This document shows, piece after piece, positions 46,124 to 57,562 of a DNA stretch of 64,000 nucleotides (positions are counted from its first letter, which is position 1; each line of letters begins with the position of its first letter). The stretch spans positions 1-64,000 of the forward strand of contig NZ_CP025120.1 in assembly GCF_002838765.1 (NCBI RefSeq). The letters run 5' to 3'. The position numbers and the translations under genes are program-made. Under the pieces are notes generated by a model. The model did not search any database. It saw only the letters and a program-made list of their open reading frames with translations, and had not been told where the DNA came from. This stretch comes from Kangiella profundi. Lineage in GTDB: Bacteria; Pseudomonadota; Gammaproteobacteria; Enterobacterales; Kangiellaceae.

Positions 46124-46423
46124 ATGGAAGAATTAAAGGTAATCGCTATAGGGGCTGTTATTTTTTTTGGAATTATGCTTTTTCTGGGAGCGCTTCCAAA
46201 AATTTTATCGCGTATCAGTGATCCACCAAGAATGAAGTTAATAGAGAACTATTTAGCAGAACAAGGGTGTACCGAAATAGAAATCAAACCATATTCCGCA
46301 CATTACGGTGTTCGTTATAAACGAAATGGAATTAAATATTATTCGAAATGTTTAGCCAACTTAGAGACAAAGGAATTGGAATGGGTGGGAAAATCACCGG
46401 ACTGGATTAAAGAATTAGCGTAA
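46124..46423 (+). CDS. Small single-span membrane protein (last cassette)
   Basis: The 99-residue protein has a transmembrane helix at about 5-27. A soluble tail follows with IENYLAEQGCTEIEIKPYSAHYGVRYKRNGIKYYSKC. No family is recognised. A GGCGTTG sequence just beyond its stop may be a decayed cassette end before the minus-strand gene. Confidence 0.58.
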   Translation: MEELKVIAIGAVIFFGIMLFLGALPKILSRISDPPRMKLIENYLAEQGCTEIEIKPYSAHYGVRYKRNGIKYYSKCLANLETKELEWVGKSPDWIKELA

Positions 46424-46451
46424 ATCCAGCCGGCGTTGTTTTTCGTGGAAT

Positions 46452-47279
46452 TTAGAATATATAAATAAAGCCAATACTTACTTCGGCTTCATAGTCGCTA
46501 CGAGCGATTGGGCTATCCTGAACTTCGCTACTAAAGTGTTCATAGAGTGCCTCGCCAAAAATTTGCCAGTTTTCGTTGAGGTAATAGCGGTAAGTGTAGT
46601 CAATCCCAATCGAGCGGAAACCACCATCCAGGTTAGTTTGCGGTAAACCCGATGCAGCTGACTGTTCGGCGGTTATGCCGAAACCGTTATTGGCATATTC
46701 ACTATCGTGAAAGACACCGACTAAATTAATTTCAGAACCGGTACCGTCAAGTTGATCACCGAAGCGATAGCCTAGACCAAAGAGACCAAGATTTCCGTTA
46801 CTGCCAGTGACCATTCGACCCACAAGCCAATAACGCCAATCGTCGTCGAGTGCATAACGAGTTTGAAGTACAAGTTCTGTCGCCTCTTCGGTATCACCGA
46901 GTCCATCAAGATAACCTTCATCGGAATCACCTTCTTCGCGACCTTCATCAAAGGCTACCGCAGCATCGAATAGCCATTTATCAGCTCGAAGACCGCGCCA
47001 GCCTAGCGCTTCACCCGCAAAATAGAAAATATCATCTCCATTTCGCCATTGAATAGCGCCAGCAGGCTGAGCTTCAAAACCAAATTCGTCCGACCCTTCG
47101 TAGGCCGACTCGTATTCAACACCTAGACCCAGCGCGAAAGCCCAGCCATCCTCACCCTTTGTGAAGTCATCGACAGAGGGCAAAGGGACCAAGGCAGTTT
47201 TTTCTTCCTCGGCTAAAGCCGTGTGAGATATAAAGCCATATGCCAACATGACCAATAATAAGCCAGTAAACTTTTTCAT
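46452..47279 (-). CDS. MipA/OmpV family outer membrane protein
   Basis: The 275-residue precursor has a signal peptide (cleavage near TALA). The barrel includes GWAFALGLGVEYESAYEGSDEFGFEAQPAGAIQWRNG, and the end SIGFIYIF carries a terminal Phe. The family includes murein-interacting MipA and OmpV porins. The start at 47279 has GGAAGGTG upstream; the longer frame is not used. The gene marks the end of the cassette region. Confidence 0.85.
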   Translation of the reverse strand: MKKFTGLLLVMLAYGFISHTALAEEEKTALVPLPSVDDFTKGEDGWAFALGLGVEYESAYEGSDEFGFEAQPAGAIQWRNGDDIFYFAGEALGWRGLRADKWLFDAAVAFDEGREEGDSDEGYLDGLGDTEEATELVLQTRYALDDDWRYWLVGRMVTGSNGNLGLFGLGYRFGDQLDGTGSEINLVGVFHDSEYANNGFGITAEQSAASGLPQTNLDGGFRSIGIDYTYRYYLNENWQIFGEALYEHFSSEVQDSPIARSDYEAEVSIGFIYIF

Positions 47280-47482
47280 TTTAAGCACCTTCCAATATGA
47301 GAGGGACAGAGTGTCCAGATATAATGAAATAATTGAATCACAAGCGTTGTGAAACATTTGTCAATAGGTCGCATATTGGGGTTGATTATTTTATTATCAG
47401 ATTCGGAATACACGGGTGGGTAAAGCTAGGTACAAAAATACTCAATACCAAATTTAACATAATGAAAAACGAAGGATTAATA

Positions 47483-49798
47483 ATGCTAACTAGGAGTTAC
47501 AAAACATCATCTTGGAGTTTCATCTTTGCTACGGCCTTAATCATACTAAGCGCAGTGTTTATACGAATGCAGATGATGCCAATTGATGATTTACCGAGTG
47601 ATGCCGACAATAATGTTTTTTCGGCAGGGCGTGCATTTGACATCTTAACAACCCTGACAGACCAGGACGTCGCGCATACCGTTGATAGTGAAGAAAATAG
47701 ACAAGTTGCTGAACAGATTATAGAAAAAATACAACGGCTGGGATTTACAGCAGAGCAACAAAAAACACAGGTTTGTCTGGATTATGAAACGGGCTCTGCA
47801 CGTTGCACTCACGTTAATAACATCATTGTGACCATCGATGGCACAGAAAGTGATGACGGCATATTACTTTCTGCCCATTATGATTCAGTGCCAAGTGCAG
47901 AAGGGGCGAGTGATGCAATGGCAGCGGTTGCCACTCTGCTTGAAACATTGCGACTTATTAGGCAGTCCACGCCACCAAAAAACCGTCTGGTTTTTTTGTT
48001 TAACGAGGGCGAAGAGTACGGATTAATGGGAGCGCGTGCATTTATGCGCGATCACCCTCAGGCCAAAAATCTAAAGATCGCTCTCAATATTGAAGCGAGA
48101 GGCACAAGTGGTCAAAGTGTCATGTTTGAGACAGCCGAAAATAGTGGTTGGCTTGTGGATCTCTATTCAAAATCAACTCCAGCACCCCTGACCAGTTCAA
48201 TCTTTTATGAAGCCTATAAGGTACTGCCAAATGACACTGATTTAACGGTATTTAAGGAGTATGGCTTACAGGGATTAAACTTTGCTCATGGCGAAAATTT
48301 AGCCCACTACCATACCCCGTTAGATAATTCACAACGATTGAACAAAGGCAGTTTGCAACATCATGGAGATAATATCTGGGGGGTATTAAAAACTCTTAAA
48401 GATAGCGATCTGACAAAAGTTGAAAGTGGAAATAAGGTGTTCACTGACTATGCGGGCTTGTTTGTTATCAGTTGGGACGAAAGTAATAACCTTCTAATTG
48501 CTAGCCTGTTGATAGCAGTGAGTGTGACGTTACTTGCGATGTTTAAACTGTCAGAAACTGTCACCGTTTCCCGTGTCCTTCTAACTGTTTTATCAGGATT
48601 ATTAATTGTTGTGATAGTTGCCTTAGTCGGCATGTATTATCAGTATTTGATGCAATGGTTGACGGGAAAGCAAGCTCCATGGACCGCCAATGGATTACCA
48701 ATGCGATTTGGTTTGTGGTTAGTCAGTTTAATAATCCTATTGACCACTGGGCGAATCTTTCTGAAGCGAACACAACCTATTGAGTCCTTAGTCGGATTAT
48801 CGCTGTTGTGGTCACTTCTATCTATTGCCTTTGCATTCCTGGCACCGGGTGTGACTATTATTTTTGCTTTGGCTGCGATGGTTACCTTAGGTGGCTTGGT
48901 ACTGCTGTTACTGGTCAATCGAAAAATGAGGAAAGGGCAGCAAACAAACATTGAAACTTTTGCAATAGTCACTGCTGTTTTGTCATCCGTGTGTTTTATT
49001 GCTATGGCATTTGTGTTTGAGAAACTATTAACATTTCATTTATCCATAGCAGTGGCAACAATGATCGGATTTGGATTAATAACGTTATTGCCAATCATTG
49101 TTGCTTCACCAGTAATCCATCAATCCTATGCCAAAGCTATAATTTCACTGGGTGTGTTGTGGATACTGACAACGGTATGGGCAATTACACAACAAGCATA
49201 CAGCTCGGATGCGCCTCAACATCTGAATATACGATATATTGTCAAAGAGAGTGAACACAGGATTGCACTACACAATCAAGAACGAGATATTCCAGAAGCA
49301 ATTATGAATGCCTTTGATAATAACTTTGAAAATCAAGCGGTATATCCCTGGTCAACCGGTAATTTCCCGGTAGTAAAAGTTGAGTCACAGAGGGTTCCAA
49401 CTGTAAGCGTCAGCGTAGACTATGTGAGTAGGGGAAGTGATGGGCGTGTGGCGGATGTGCTTATAAACTCCCCGCAGAAAGACTTTTTTGAACTACGTGT
49501 TTTTATACCTAAAACCTCTGAGCTGATCACTATAAAAAACGGTGAAGATATTCTTTGGTATGACGAAGAAACTGCATACTCCTCTGACTATTATGAGTAT
49601 CGTTGCCGTGGTGATGAGTGTGCAAAACGAAAACTAAGAATGAGTTACGGTGTAGATGAACCACTAACGATTATGAGCGTTACAATATACAAGCAGCTGC
49701 CAGAACAGTATCAGTATCTATCGGAACTTAAAGGGGAAACTGCAGTATCAGTACATGATGGTGATAAAACTGTGATCATATCAGAGCACAAGCTATAA
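47483..49798 (+). CDS. M28 family aminopeptidase with multi-span membrane domain
   Basis: The 771-residue protein has an N-terminal signal anchor (about 11-28). The M28 zinc peptidase domain shows LLSAHYDSVPSAEGASDAMAAV (His and Asp ligands), FLFNEGEEYGLMG (catalytic and ligand Glu), ALNIEARGTSG and LAHYHTPLD (last His). About eight hydrophobic segments follow (about 370-615), then a soluble C-terminal domain. The layout resembles ERMP1/Fxna-type membrane M28 peptidases. The start at 47483 has a GAAGGA site; the frame is open back to 47333. Confidence 0.85.
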   Translation: MLTRSYKTSSWSFIFATALIILSAVFIRMQMMPIDDLPSDADNNVFSAGRAFDILTTLTDQDVAHTVDSEENRQVAEQIIEKIQRLGFTAEQQKTQVCLDYETGSARCTHVNNIIVTIDGTESDDGILLSAHYDSVPSAEGASDAMAAVATLLETLRLIRQSTPPKNRLVFLFNEGEEYGLMGARAFMRDHPQAKNLKIALNIEARGTSGQSVMFETAENSGWLVDLYSKSTPAPLTSSIFYEAYKVLPNDTDLTVFKEYGLQGLNFAHGENLAHYHTPLDNSQRLNKGSLQHHGDNIWGVLKTLKDSDLTKVESGNKVFTDYAGLFVISWDESNNLLIASLLIAVSVTLLAMFKLSETVTVSRVLLTVLSGLLIVVIVALVGMYYQYLMQWLTGKQAPWTANGLPMRFGLWLVSLIILLTTGRIFLKRTQPIESLVGLSLLWSLLSIAFAFLAPGVTIIFALAAMVTLGGLVLLLLVNRKMRKGQQTNIETFAIVTAVLSSVCFIAMAFVFEKLLTFHLSIAVATMIGFGLITLLPIIVASPVIHQSYAKAIISLGVLWILTTVWAITQQAYSSDAPQHLNIRYIVKESEHRIALHNQERDIPEAIMNAFDNNFENQAVYPWSTGNFPVVKVESQRVPTVSVSVDYVSRGSDGRVADVLINSPQKDFFELRVFIPKTSELITIKNGEDILWYDEETAYSSDYYEYRCRGDECAKRKLRMSYGVDEPLTIMSVTIYKQLPEQYQYLSELKGETAVSVHDGDKTVIISEHKL

Positions 49799-49866
49799 CA
49801 AGATAAATGTTCAAACTAGAACCTACTTTGATGTAACTAACAATTCAAAATAAAAGGAAAAATATA

Positions 49867-50535
49867 ATGAAATACAAACAGTTGATCGTGGTAATGATAA
49901 TGGCCTGTATGGTTTCAGCCTGTAAAACGACAGGAGAAGCAACAGCCGACGAAACAACAACTGCAAAAACAACAGTAACAAGTAAACATCCTTGTCTCGA
50001 TTTAGGAATTTATGAAAAATCAGGTGTAGACGAACTGGGATTAACAGAACTATTGAAACAAGCTAAGAGTGGTAACCCATGTGCACAAAACGAAATGGGC
50101 AGACGTTTGGGTGTAGGTGAAGGTGTTGAAATTAATTCTGAGGAATCATTTGCTTGGTATAAAAAGTCAGCCGCTCAGGGCTTAGCTATCGGCCAAGTTA
50201 ATTTAGCCTATATGTATTTCAAAGGAGAGGGCACAAGGAAAGATTTGGAGCAGGCAAAATATTGGTTCTTACAAGCTGCAAATCAAGGACACTTTGAAGG
50301 TCAGCGCATGCTAGGTTATATGTATATCACTGGAACCGGTGTTGAGAAGGATGGAAAGGAGGCAGAAAAATGGTACTTGCAGGCGGCAAACCAGGGACAT
50401 GTGGATTCCCAATACTCATTGCACTATATGTATGCTAATGGAGATGGTGTCGAAAAAGACGAAGGAAAAGCAGTCATGTGGTTACACAGAGTAAGAGATG
50501 CAAGGCTGTATGGTGAAGTGTGGAAGAAAAAATAA
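49867..50535 (+). CDS. Sel1-repeat lipoprotein
   Basis: The 222-residue product has a lipoprotein signal ending VSAC (Cys19) and a Thr/Ala-rich linker. At least four Sel1 (TPR-like) repeats follow: AQNEMGRRLGVGEGVEIN, GQVNLAYMYFKGEGTRKDLEQA, GQRMLGYMYITGTGVEKDGKEA and SQYSLHYMYANGDGVEKDEGKA. Sel1 proteins act as protein-interaction scaffolds. An AAAAGGAAAAA site precedes the ATG. Confidence 0.88.
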   Translation: MKYKQLIVVMIMACMVSACKTTGEATADETTTAKTTVTSKHPCLDLGIYEKSGVDELGLTELLKQAKSGNPCAQNEMGRRLGVGEGVEINSEESFAWYKKSAAQGLAIGQVNLAYMYFKGEGTRKDLEQAKYWFLQAANQGHFEGQRMLGYMYITGTGVEKDGKEAEKWYLQAANQGHVDSQYSLHYMYANGDGVEKDEGKAVMWLHRVRDARLYGEVWKKK

Positions 50536-50599
50536 CAGACAATTTAATAACTTAATGTATGAATGACATTGTGATGATCATTACATCAATGAAAAGAAT

Positions 50600-51733
50600 A
50601 TGAATATTATGAAATTAATTTTACTTGCTATTTCAATATGTTTTTCGATAACAACAAATGCTAAACCGAATGATCAGGCTATAAATAAAAGCTTACTTGA
50701 ATGGCAGCAAGAGGTTGAGCAGTCAAATTTTTCAGGGAATGTATTGGCAATTCTTAATGGGCAGCTGATTTATTCGAAATCATTTGGGTTGGCTAATCGT
50801 GAGAAAAAAATCCCATTTAATGAAAATACGGTCTTCGACATTGGTTCAATTACAAAACAATTTACCGCTACAGCAATTATGAAGCTTGTAGAAGAGGGTA
50901 AATTATCACTGGGAGATACGTTAGATGCTCACTTCGAGAATGTACCAAACGACAAGAAGAATATTACACTACATCATTTACTAACACATACGTCTGGGTT
51001 TACGCATGGATTTGGTTTATACGATGTTGTGGAAAAATATGGGCTAATAAATGAAGCATTTGACTCAAAGTTAGTTGCAAAGCCAGGTGATAAATATCAC
51101 TACTCTAATGTAGGTTATAGTTTGCTGGCAATCATAATAGAAAAAGAAACTAACAAAAGCTGGGAAGAATATATCGATGAAAAAATACTGCAACCGGCGG
51201 GTCTTAACAAAACGGGTTATAAGTTAGTTAAGCGGAATGAAAGCAATTTAGCTGTTAACTATGGACGCGACCCAAATGCATTTCAGCGACTTTTTGGAAT
51301 AACTGCTGCGAGTGAATCTGTAGGTCATTCCCTGCAACATCAATATAACGAACCTGGGCCACGTTGGTACATGGAAGGTGCAGGTGGGTTTCTATCAACT
51401 ATTGGTGATATGAGTAAATGGTATCTGGCCCTAGGTTCTGAAAAGATTCTGAGCCAGAAATCATGGAAAACAATATTCACACCATATATTACAGAGAATG
51501 AGGATAAAACATCGTATTATGGATATGGATGGGCAATAGGTACTAATGAAGCTGGGCACAAAAGAATCTCGCATGATGGTTCCAATGGATATACCTTAGC
51601 AGATTTCAAATTCTTTCCAGATAAGAAAGTCTTTATATTTATGGCTACTAACAATCGGGATGATATGCCTAACGAACTAATTAATAAGTTGGAGCTTATA
51701 ATTCTGGATGAAGTTGTGACGAAAGGTAGTTAA
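50600..51733 (+). CDS. Serine hydrolase (class C beta-lactamase-like)
   Basis: The 377-residue secreted protein has a signal peptide to about residue 21. The penicillin-binding-like fold shows the SxxK motif in DIGSITKQFTAT, YxN in YHYSNVGYS, and a late HDGSNGY in place of the KTG/HxG box. The family (PF00144) covers beta-lactamases, esterases and D-peptidases; the substrate is unknown. A second ATG at 50609 is equally possible. Confidence 0.85.
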   Translation: MNIMKLILLAISICFSITTNAKPNDQAINKSLLEWQQEVEQSNFSGNVLAILNGQLIYSKSFGLANREKKIPFNENTVFDIGSITKQFTATAIMKLVEEGKLSLGDTLDAHFENVPNDKKNITLHHLLTHTSGFTHGFGLYDVVEKYGLINEAFDSKLVAKPGDKYHYSNVGYSLLAIIIEKETNKSWEEYIDEKILQPAGLNKTGYKLVKRNESNLAVNYGRDPNAFQRLFGITAASESVGHSLQHQYNEPGPRWYMEGAGGFLSTIGDMSKWYLALGSEKILSQKSWKTIFTPYITENEDKTSYYGYGWAIGTNEAGHKRISHDGSNGYTLADFKFFPDKKVFIFMATNNRDDMPNELINKLELIILDEVVTKGS

Positions 51734-51803
51734 CTTGAAAGTAGTGAATAGATATATTGGAAACGGACTATAAGATCATCGTCGATTAATTTGTAGATAA
51801 CTT

Positions 51804-52394
51804 ATGAAGAGAATACTTGTAATAGCTTTAATCATATCCATTATCTGGGGGATAAGAAATTGCTCTGGAAAAGTGACTCTGGGTCCGGGAGTTATGGTTA
51901 ATGATGTGCCTGTTCAAGAAGAAATTAAGTCACCAATTAGTTTCAACCATCTGGGCTTCAAGATAACCAAGGTCGCAAACTTTAAGATTAAGGCGAAGGT
52001 TTTAGCCAGGGAAGACTATTACTTTGACCGGGGTGCTGATCTCGCACCCGTTGATCTGGCATTGGGCTGGGGAAGAATGTCAGATGAAAGTATTCTTGAA
52101 CAAATTAATATCACTCAGTCAGGCCGCTTTTATCGTTGGCGCGTCAAATCATTTCCTATTCCGCGCCGTGAAATCGAAACCCACAGCGCTAATATGCACC
52201 TGATCCCCGCCGATAAATATGTTCAATACCTGATAGATGATATTAGGGAAGGTGAAATTATTGAGCTAACTGGAAGTCTCGTGAATGTTCAATCAAAAGA
52301 GGGTTGGTATTGGAACAGTTCATTGACGAGGAATGATACAGGCAATGGTGCTTGTGAACTGATTTGGGTAGAGAGCCTTTCAGTATTAAAGTAA
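51804..52394 (+). CDS. Hypothetical protein with N-terminal signal anchor
   Basis: The 196-residue protein has a hydrophobic N-terminus (MKRILVIALIISIIWGI), so it is exported or anchored. The soluble part contains FKITKVANFKIKAKVLAREDYYFDRGADLAPVDLALGWGRM and HSANMHLIPADKYV. I have a recollection of this pattern in conserved hypothetical proteins of proteobacteria, without function. It stands alone between the hydrolase and katG. Confidence 0.65.
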   Translation: MKRILVIALIISIIWGIRNCSGKVTLGPGVMVNDVPVQEEIKSPISFNHLGFKITKVANFKIKAKVLAREDYYFDRGADLAPVDLALGWGRMSDESILEQINITQSGRFYRWRVKSFPIPRREIETHSANMHLIPADKYVQYLIDDIREGEIIELTGSLVNVQSKEGWYWNSSLTRNDTGNGACELIWVESLSVLK

Positions 52395-52555
52395 AAGCCG
52401 TGGTAATTTAGTAAAGAACTTAATCGGTTTCATAGAGTATTTAAATCTTGAGGCTTAATACTGATAAATCGCAATTCCATATGATATAACAACACCATGG
52501 TTTATAAACTACTACGCTGTAGACTATTAAACTCTATAAAACGTAGTGGAAATAA

Positions 52556-54730
<2,175 letters not shown>

Positions 54731-54740
54731 AGCATATAGT

Positions 54741-54764
54741 GCCGCATCAGACAACTGGTGCGGC
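54741..54764 (+). terminator. Hairpin after katG
   Basis: GCCGCATCAG-ACAA-CTGGTGCGGC forms a 10-bp stem with one G-T pair, 11 bp after katG. There is no T run, so termination strength is uncertain. Confidence 0.55.
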
Positions 54765-54869
54765 AAACCTAACGAAATATCTGAAGAGTTCCTGCACAAT
54801 AAGTAATGGCACAGCAAAAATTATAATGCATGGTGTTTATAATAAAGAGACAAACTAAGGGAGGAAGCC

Positions 54870-55703
54870 ATGGATAAAAAAATTGCGCTAATAACCATTC
54901 ATGGAATGGGGGATACCGAAAGAGATTACTATACGGGTTTCTACGATCAGATAAAAAATGCCTTGGGTGAGGAATTATGGCACAAGGTGATCTTCAAGCC
55001 TCTCTATTATCAAGATATTCTACAAGGGCAACAGGAATTAGTGCTTGGCCGAATGCGCGACCAGGTTGACTGGATTAAGCTAAGACGCTTCCTATTATAT
55101 GGATTTTCCGACGCTGCAAGCCTTGAGTATAAGAAAAGAGTTAAGAATAGCCCTTATTATCTGACACAAAAAATGATAATGGCTGCCATGGACGAGATTT
55201 TTGATGAATCAGGGACGCGTCCAATTCCAGTGGTTGTCGTAGCAAACTCTTTGGGTTGTCAGGTGATTTCAAGCTATATTTGGGACGCGCAACGAATTGA
55301 TGCATCTGTAGGGATCTGGAGTATGCAGCGAGATGATGAGGTTGCAGAAGGTTCTCCGCGGGATAGGTTCAGAAGAATGATCAGTTTGAAGCAGTTTTAT
55401 ACCTTAGGCTGTAATATCCCCATATTTGTTGCAGGACATAAAAACATTGAAGCTATAAAAGCACCCACAGAAGACTTCAAATGGTATAACTTTTATGACA
55501 AAGATGATGTGCTTGGCTGGCCGTTACAACCACTCAGCCCTTCCTACGAAGAGCTTGTAGAAGATATCCAAATCAATGCTGGAAGAGGGCTATTCAGTAA
55601 ACTCTTTAAGTCCTGGAACCCATTAAGTCATGGCCAATATTGGCAGGATAAAAAAGTCATTTCTCATATAAGTAGTAACATCAAACAAATCATCAAACAG
55701 TAA
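54870..55703 (+). CDS. Alpha/beta hydrolase-fold protein
   Basis: The 277-residue cytoplasmic protein opens with ITIHGMGDTERDYY (oxyanion-hole HG). The nucleophile elbow ANSLGCQVISSYI contains Ser. A likely acid/His pair lies further on (FYDKDDVLGWPL; SHGQYW). The first block is typical of lipase/esterase-like hydrolases, but the subfamily is unknown. An AGGGAGG ribosome site is strong. It is followed by cytochrome b561 after 48 bp. Confidence 0.75.
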   Translation: MDKKIALITIHGMGDTERDYYTGFYDQIKNALGEELWHKVIFKPLYYQDILQGQQELVLGRMRDQVDWIKLRRFLLYGFSDAASLEYKKRVKNSPYYLTQKMIMAAMDEIFDESGTRPIPVVVVANSLGCQVISSYIWDAQRIDASVGIWSMQRDDEVAEGSPRDRFRRMISLKQFYTLGCNIPIFVAGHKNIEAIKAPTEDFKWYNFYDKDDVLGWPLQPLSPSYEELVEDIQINAGRGLFSKLFKSWNPLSHGQYWQDKKVISHISSNIKQIIKQ

Positions 55704-55751
55704 TTAAAACCTGTGCTATATTCATTACGATGAAAATAATGGGGAGAAGAA

Positions 55752-56306
55752 ATGGGTATAAAAGATAATAACCAAAACTATGGGCGAGTAAGCCGAGTTT
55801 TACACTGGGGCATGGCATTATTATTGCTATGGCAGTTTTTAAGCGCAGCAGCACACTTCTTCTTTGATGACACAGCTATAGAAGCTTTCTTCTGGCCAAG
55901 CCATAAACCTATGGGCTTACTACTGTTTGTCTTAATTATTATAAGAATTATCTGGGCGTTAATGAACGTATCCAATCGTCCCCCTTCCATAAACTGGCTA
56001 GCAAGACTTGGCCATATAACGCTTTATCTTCTATTGCTGGCAATACCAGCACTAGGTTTATTGCGACAATATGGCTCGGGGCGCTCTTTTGAGGTATTTG
56101 GTATGACCATCTTCAAGGGTTTTGAAGGTGACAAAATACAATGGACTTTAGATTTAGGCGGATTGTTGCACGGAGAGTTAGGCTGGCTTTTACTGGCGTT
56201 AGCCATTGGCCACACCATAATGAGCTATTGGCATAAAAGATCGAAATCAACTGCTCACGTGTTTACTAGAATGTGGGGCAGGAAAAGCAAGAACCTTATG
56301 GACTAG
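55752..56306 (+). CDS. Cytochrome b561 family protein
   Basis: The 184-residue inner-membrane protein has four transmembrane helices (about 15-35, 50-67, 83-102, 143-160). The haem-ligand histidines are in VLHWGMALLL, SHKPMGLLL, LLHGELGW and IGHTIMSYWH. The family carries electrons, often to superoxide via ubiquinol oxidation. It follows a hydrolase gene and precedes two small membrane proteins. Confidence 0.88.
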   Translation: MGIKDNNQNYGRVSRVLHWGMALLLLWQFLSAAAHFFFDDTAIEAFFWPSHKPMGLLLFVLIIIRIIWALMNVSNRPPSINWLARLGHITLYLLLLAIPALGLLRQYGSGRSFEVFGMTIFKGFEGDKIQWTLDLGGLLHGELGWLLLALAIGHTIMSYWHKRSKSTAHVFTRMWGRKSKNLMD

Positions 56307-56310
56307 AAAT

Positions 56311-56598
56311 ATGGAAACATTAAAGAGTCTGTTTCTTTCAATTCTGGTGATATTACCATTAATACTGTTAGTAGTTCTCATGGCGCAGAAGCGAAGAGGG
56401 CAAATTATTATTATAAGCTGTGCAGTTGTAGGTTTTTTCGTTGCAACAATTTTAGAACTATCATTCCAACAGCATCCACATTTACCAGTACCAATTTGGG
56501 CCATGTTACAAGTAGTATTAGCTTTTATTATTCCAGTATTGGCCGTTGCTATAAGGTTTATGATCAATAAACACAGAAATAATCGGGAGATAGAATGA
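56311..56598 (+). CDS. Small membrane protein, three spans
   Basis: The 95-residue protein has hydrophobic segments at about 7-24, 31-48 and 62-83. There is a short HPHLPVP loop and a basic end. No family is recognised. It starts 5 bp after cytochrome b561 and overlaps the next gene by an ATGA. Confidence 0.62.
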   Translation: METLKSLFLSILVILPLILLVVLMAQKRRGQIIIISCAVVGFFVATILELSFQQHPHLPVPIWAMLQVVLAFIIPVLAVAIRFMINKHRNNREIE

Positions 56599-56795
56599 GC
56601 AAGAACTCACGAAATATTATAGCTTTTGTTATTTCTTATTTTATAACACGTTTAGGATTCTATTTATTAGGATATAACCCATTTGAACACAACACATTTT
56701 GGGTGGGACTAGCTATAGATTTTGGAATTTGGATATTGGTTTTTGGATTAGTTAGCTGGAGTATTCATAAGATTGGCCCTACTAAGAAGAGCTAA
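56595..56795 (+). CDS. Small membrane protein, two spans
   Basis: The 66-residue protein has two hydrophobic segments (about 7-24 and 35-57) with NPFEHNTF between them. It is translationally coupled to the previous gene through ATGA. No family is recognised. Confidence 0.6.
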   Translation: MSKNSRNIIAFVISYFITRLGFYLLGYNPFEHNTFWVGLAIDFGIWILVFGLVSWSIHKIGPTKKS

Positions 56796-56814
56796 TTAAA
56801 AAAAGGAATTAAAT

Positions 56815-57546
56815 ATGGCTAAAGGAGAAGTAGTAATAAACAAGGTTAACTTTAGCCATTTGTCAGGATTACCTGAGCCAGTTCAACGATACTTCAAACA
56901 TGTCCTAAAGGATGGTCAGTCGGTTATCAACCAAATAGAACTGACTCAGCATGGAAGCTTGAGAACCAGCACCGATAGCAATAAATGGCTTCCTTTCAAA
57001 GCAATCCAGCTAGTTTTACCTAACAGCAAAAGCTTCATATGGCATGCAAGCATAAAATTATTCCCAGCGGTATATATTTCAGTGGAAGATAGTCTACAAA
57101 GCGGCATAGGCTCCGGTAAGGTTAGGTTGTTTAATATTTTCCCAGTTGCCAGCGACTCGAATCATAAAAAGTTAAACTCAGGAGCTCTGCATCGCTATCT
57201 GGCGGAAGCTGTCTGGTTTCCCACAGCTTTACTTCCAGAGTCAGGCGTAACCTGGACTGGAATTGACGATAGCAGTGCATTAGCTAGCCTGTCAGTTAAG
57301 GAACTAACAGTTGAACTAGAGTTCAAATTTAATGATAACAATGAGGTAGAAGCAGTATATACCGAAGGCCGATACGGTCAGTTTGATGGAGGCTATCAAA
57401 AACGTCCATGGCAGGGACATTTCAAAGATTACCATGAAATTAATGGCATGAAAGTTCCCAGTTATGGGGAGGTGGGGTGGTGGATAGATGGCAAACTTGA
57501 ACTGGTCTGGAAGGGTGAAGTGAGCAAAACCATCGTGAATGAATAG
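56815..57546 (+). CDS. DUF6920/DUF6544-like protein
   Basis: The 243-residue soluble protein has the pattern LPEPVQRYFKHVLKDGQ, FKAIQLVLPNSKSFIWHASI and LHRYLAEAVWFPTALLPESGVTW, which I associate with the DUF6920/DUF6544 group; no function is known. The end has GHFKDYHEINGMKVPSYGEVGWWIDG. AAAGGA precedes the ATG. It overlaps the frame of the next gene, so the run from 55752 is probably one operon. Confidence 0.72.
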   Translation: MAKGEVVINKVNFSHLSGLPEPVQRYFKHVLKDGQSVINQIELTQHGSLRTSTDSNKWLPFKAIQLVLPNSKSFIWHASIKLFPAVYISVEDSLQSGIGSGKVRLFNIFPVASDSNHKKLNSGALHRYLAEAVWFPTALLPESGVTWTGIDDSSALASLSVKELTVELEFKFNDNNEVEAVYTEGRYGQFDGGYQKRPWQGHFKDYHEINGMKVPSYGEVGWWIDGKLELVWKGEVSKTIVNE

Positions 57547-57562
57547 ACTCAAGAAGGATGTT

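Larger units (their letters stand above)
41934..46450 (+). mobile_element. Integron gene-cassette array B (about nine cassettes, no integrase)
   Basis: This array has the same organisation as array A: short plus-strand genes, each followed by a TAAC-type start box and a GTTRRRY-type end box. Perfect pairs are GTTAGGT/ACCTAAC (42766/43101 and 43625/44074); several others differ by one or two bases. Boundaries fall near 42011, 42766, 43166, 43625, about 44112-44120, 44693, 45241, 45744 and 46085. The first element lacks a start box, as if the array had been cut there. No integrase is seen. The array ends before the minus-strand mipA-type gene. Confidence 0.78.

Noticed and set aside
33078..46450. 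CRISPR array as explanation for the repeated spacing
   Set aside because: The spaced elements are not identical repeats and the units between them are whole genes of variable length, which fits cassettes, not spacers.
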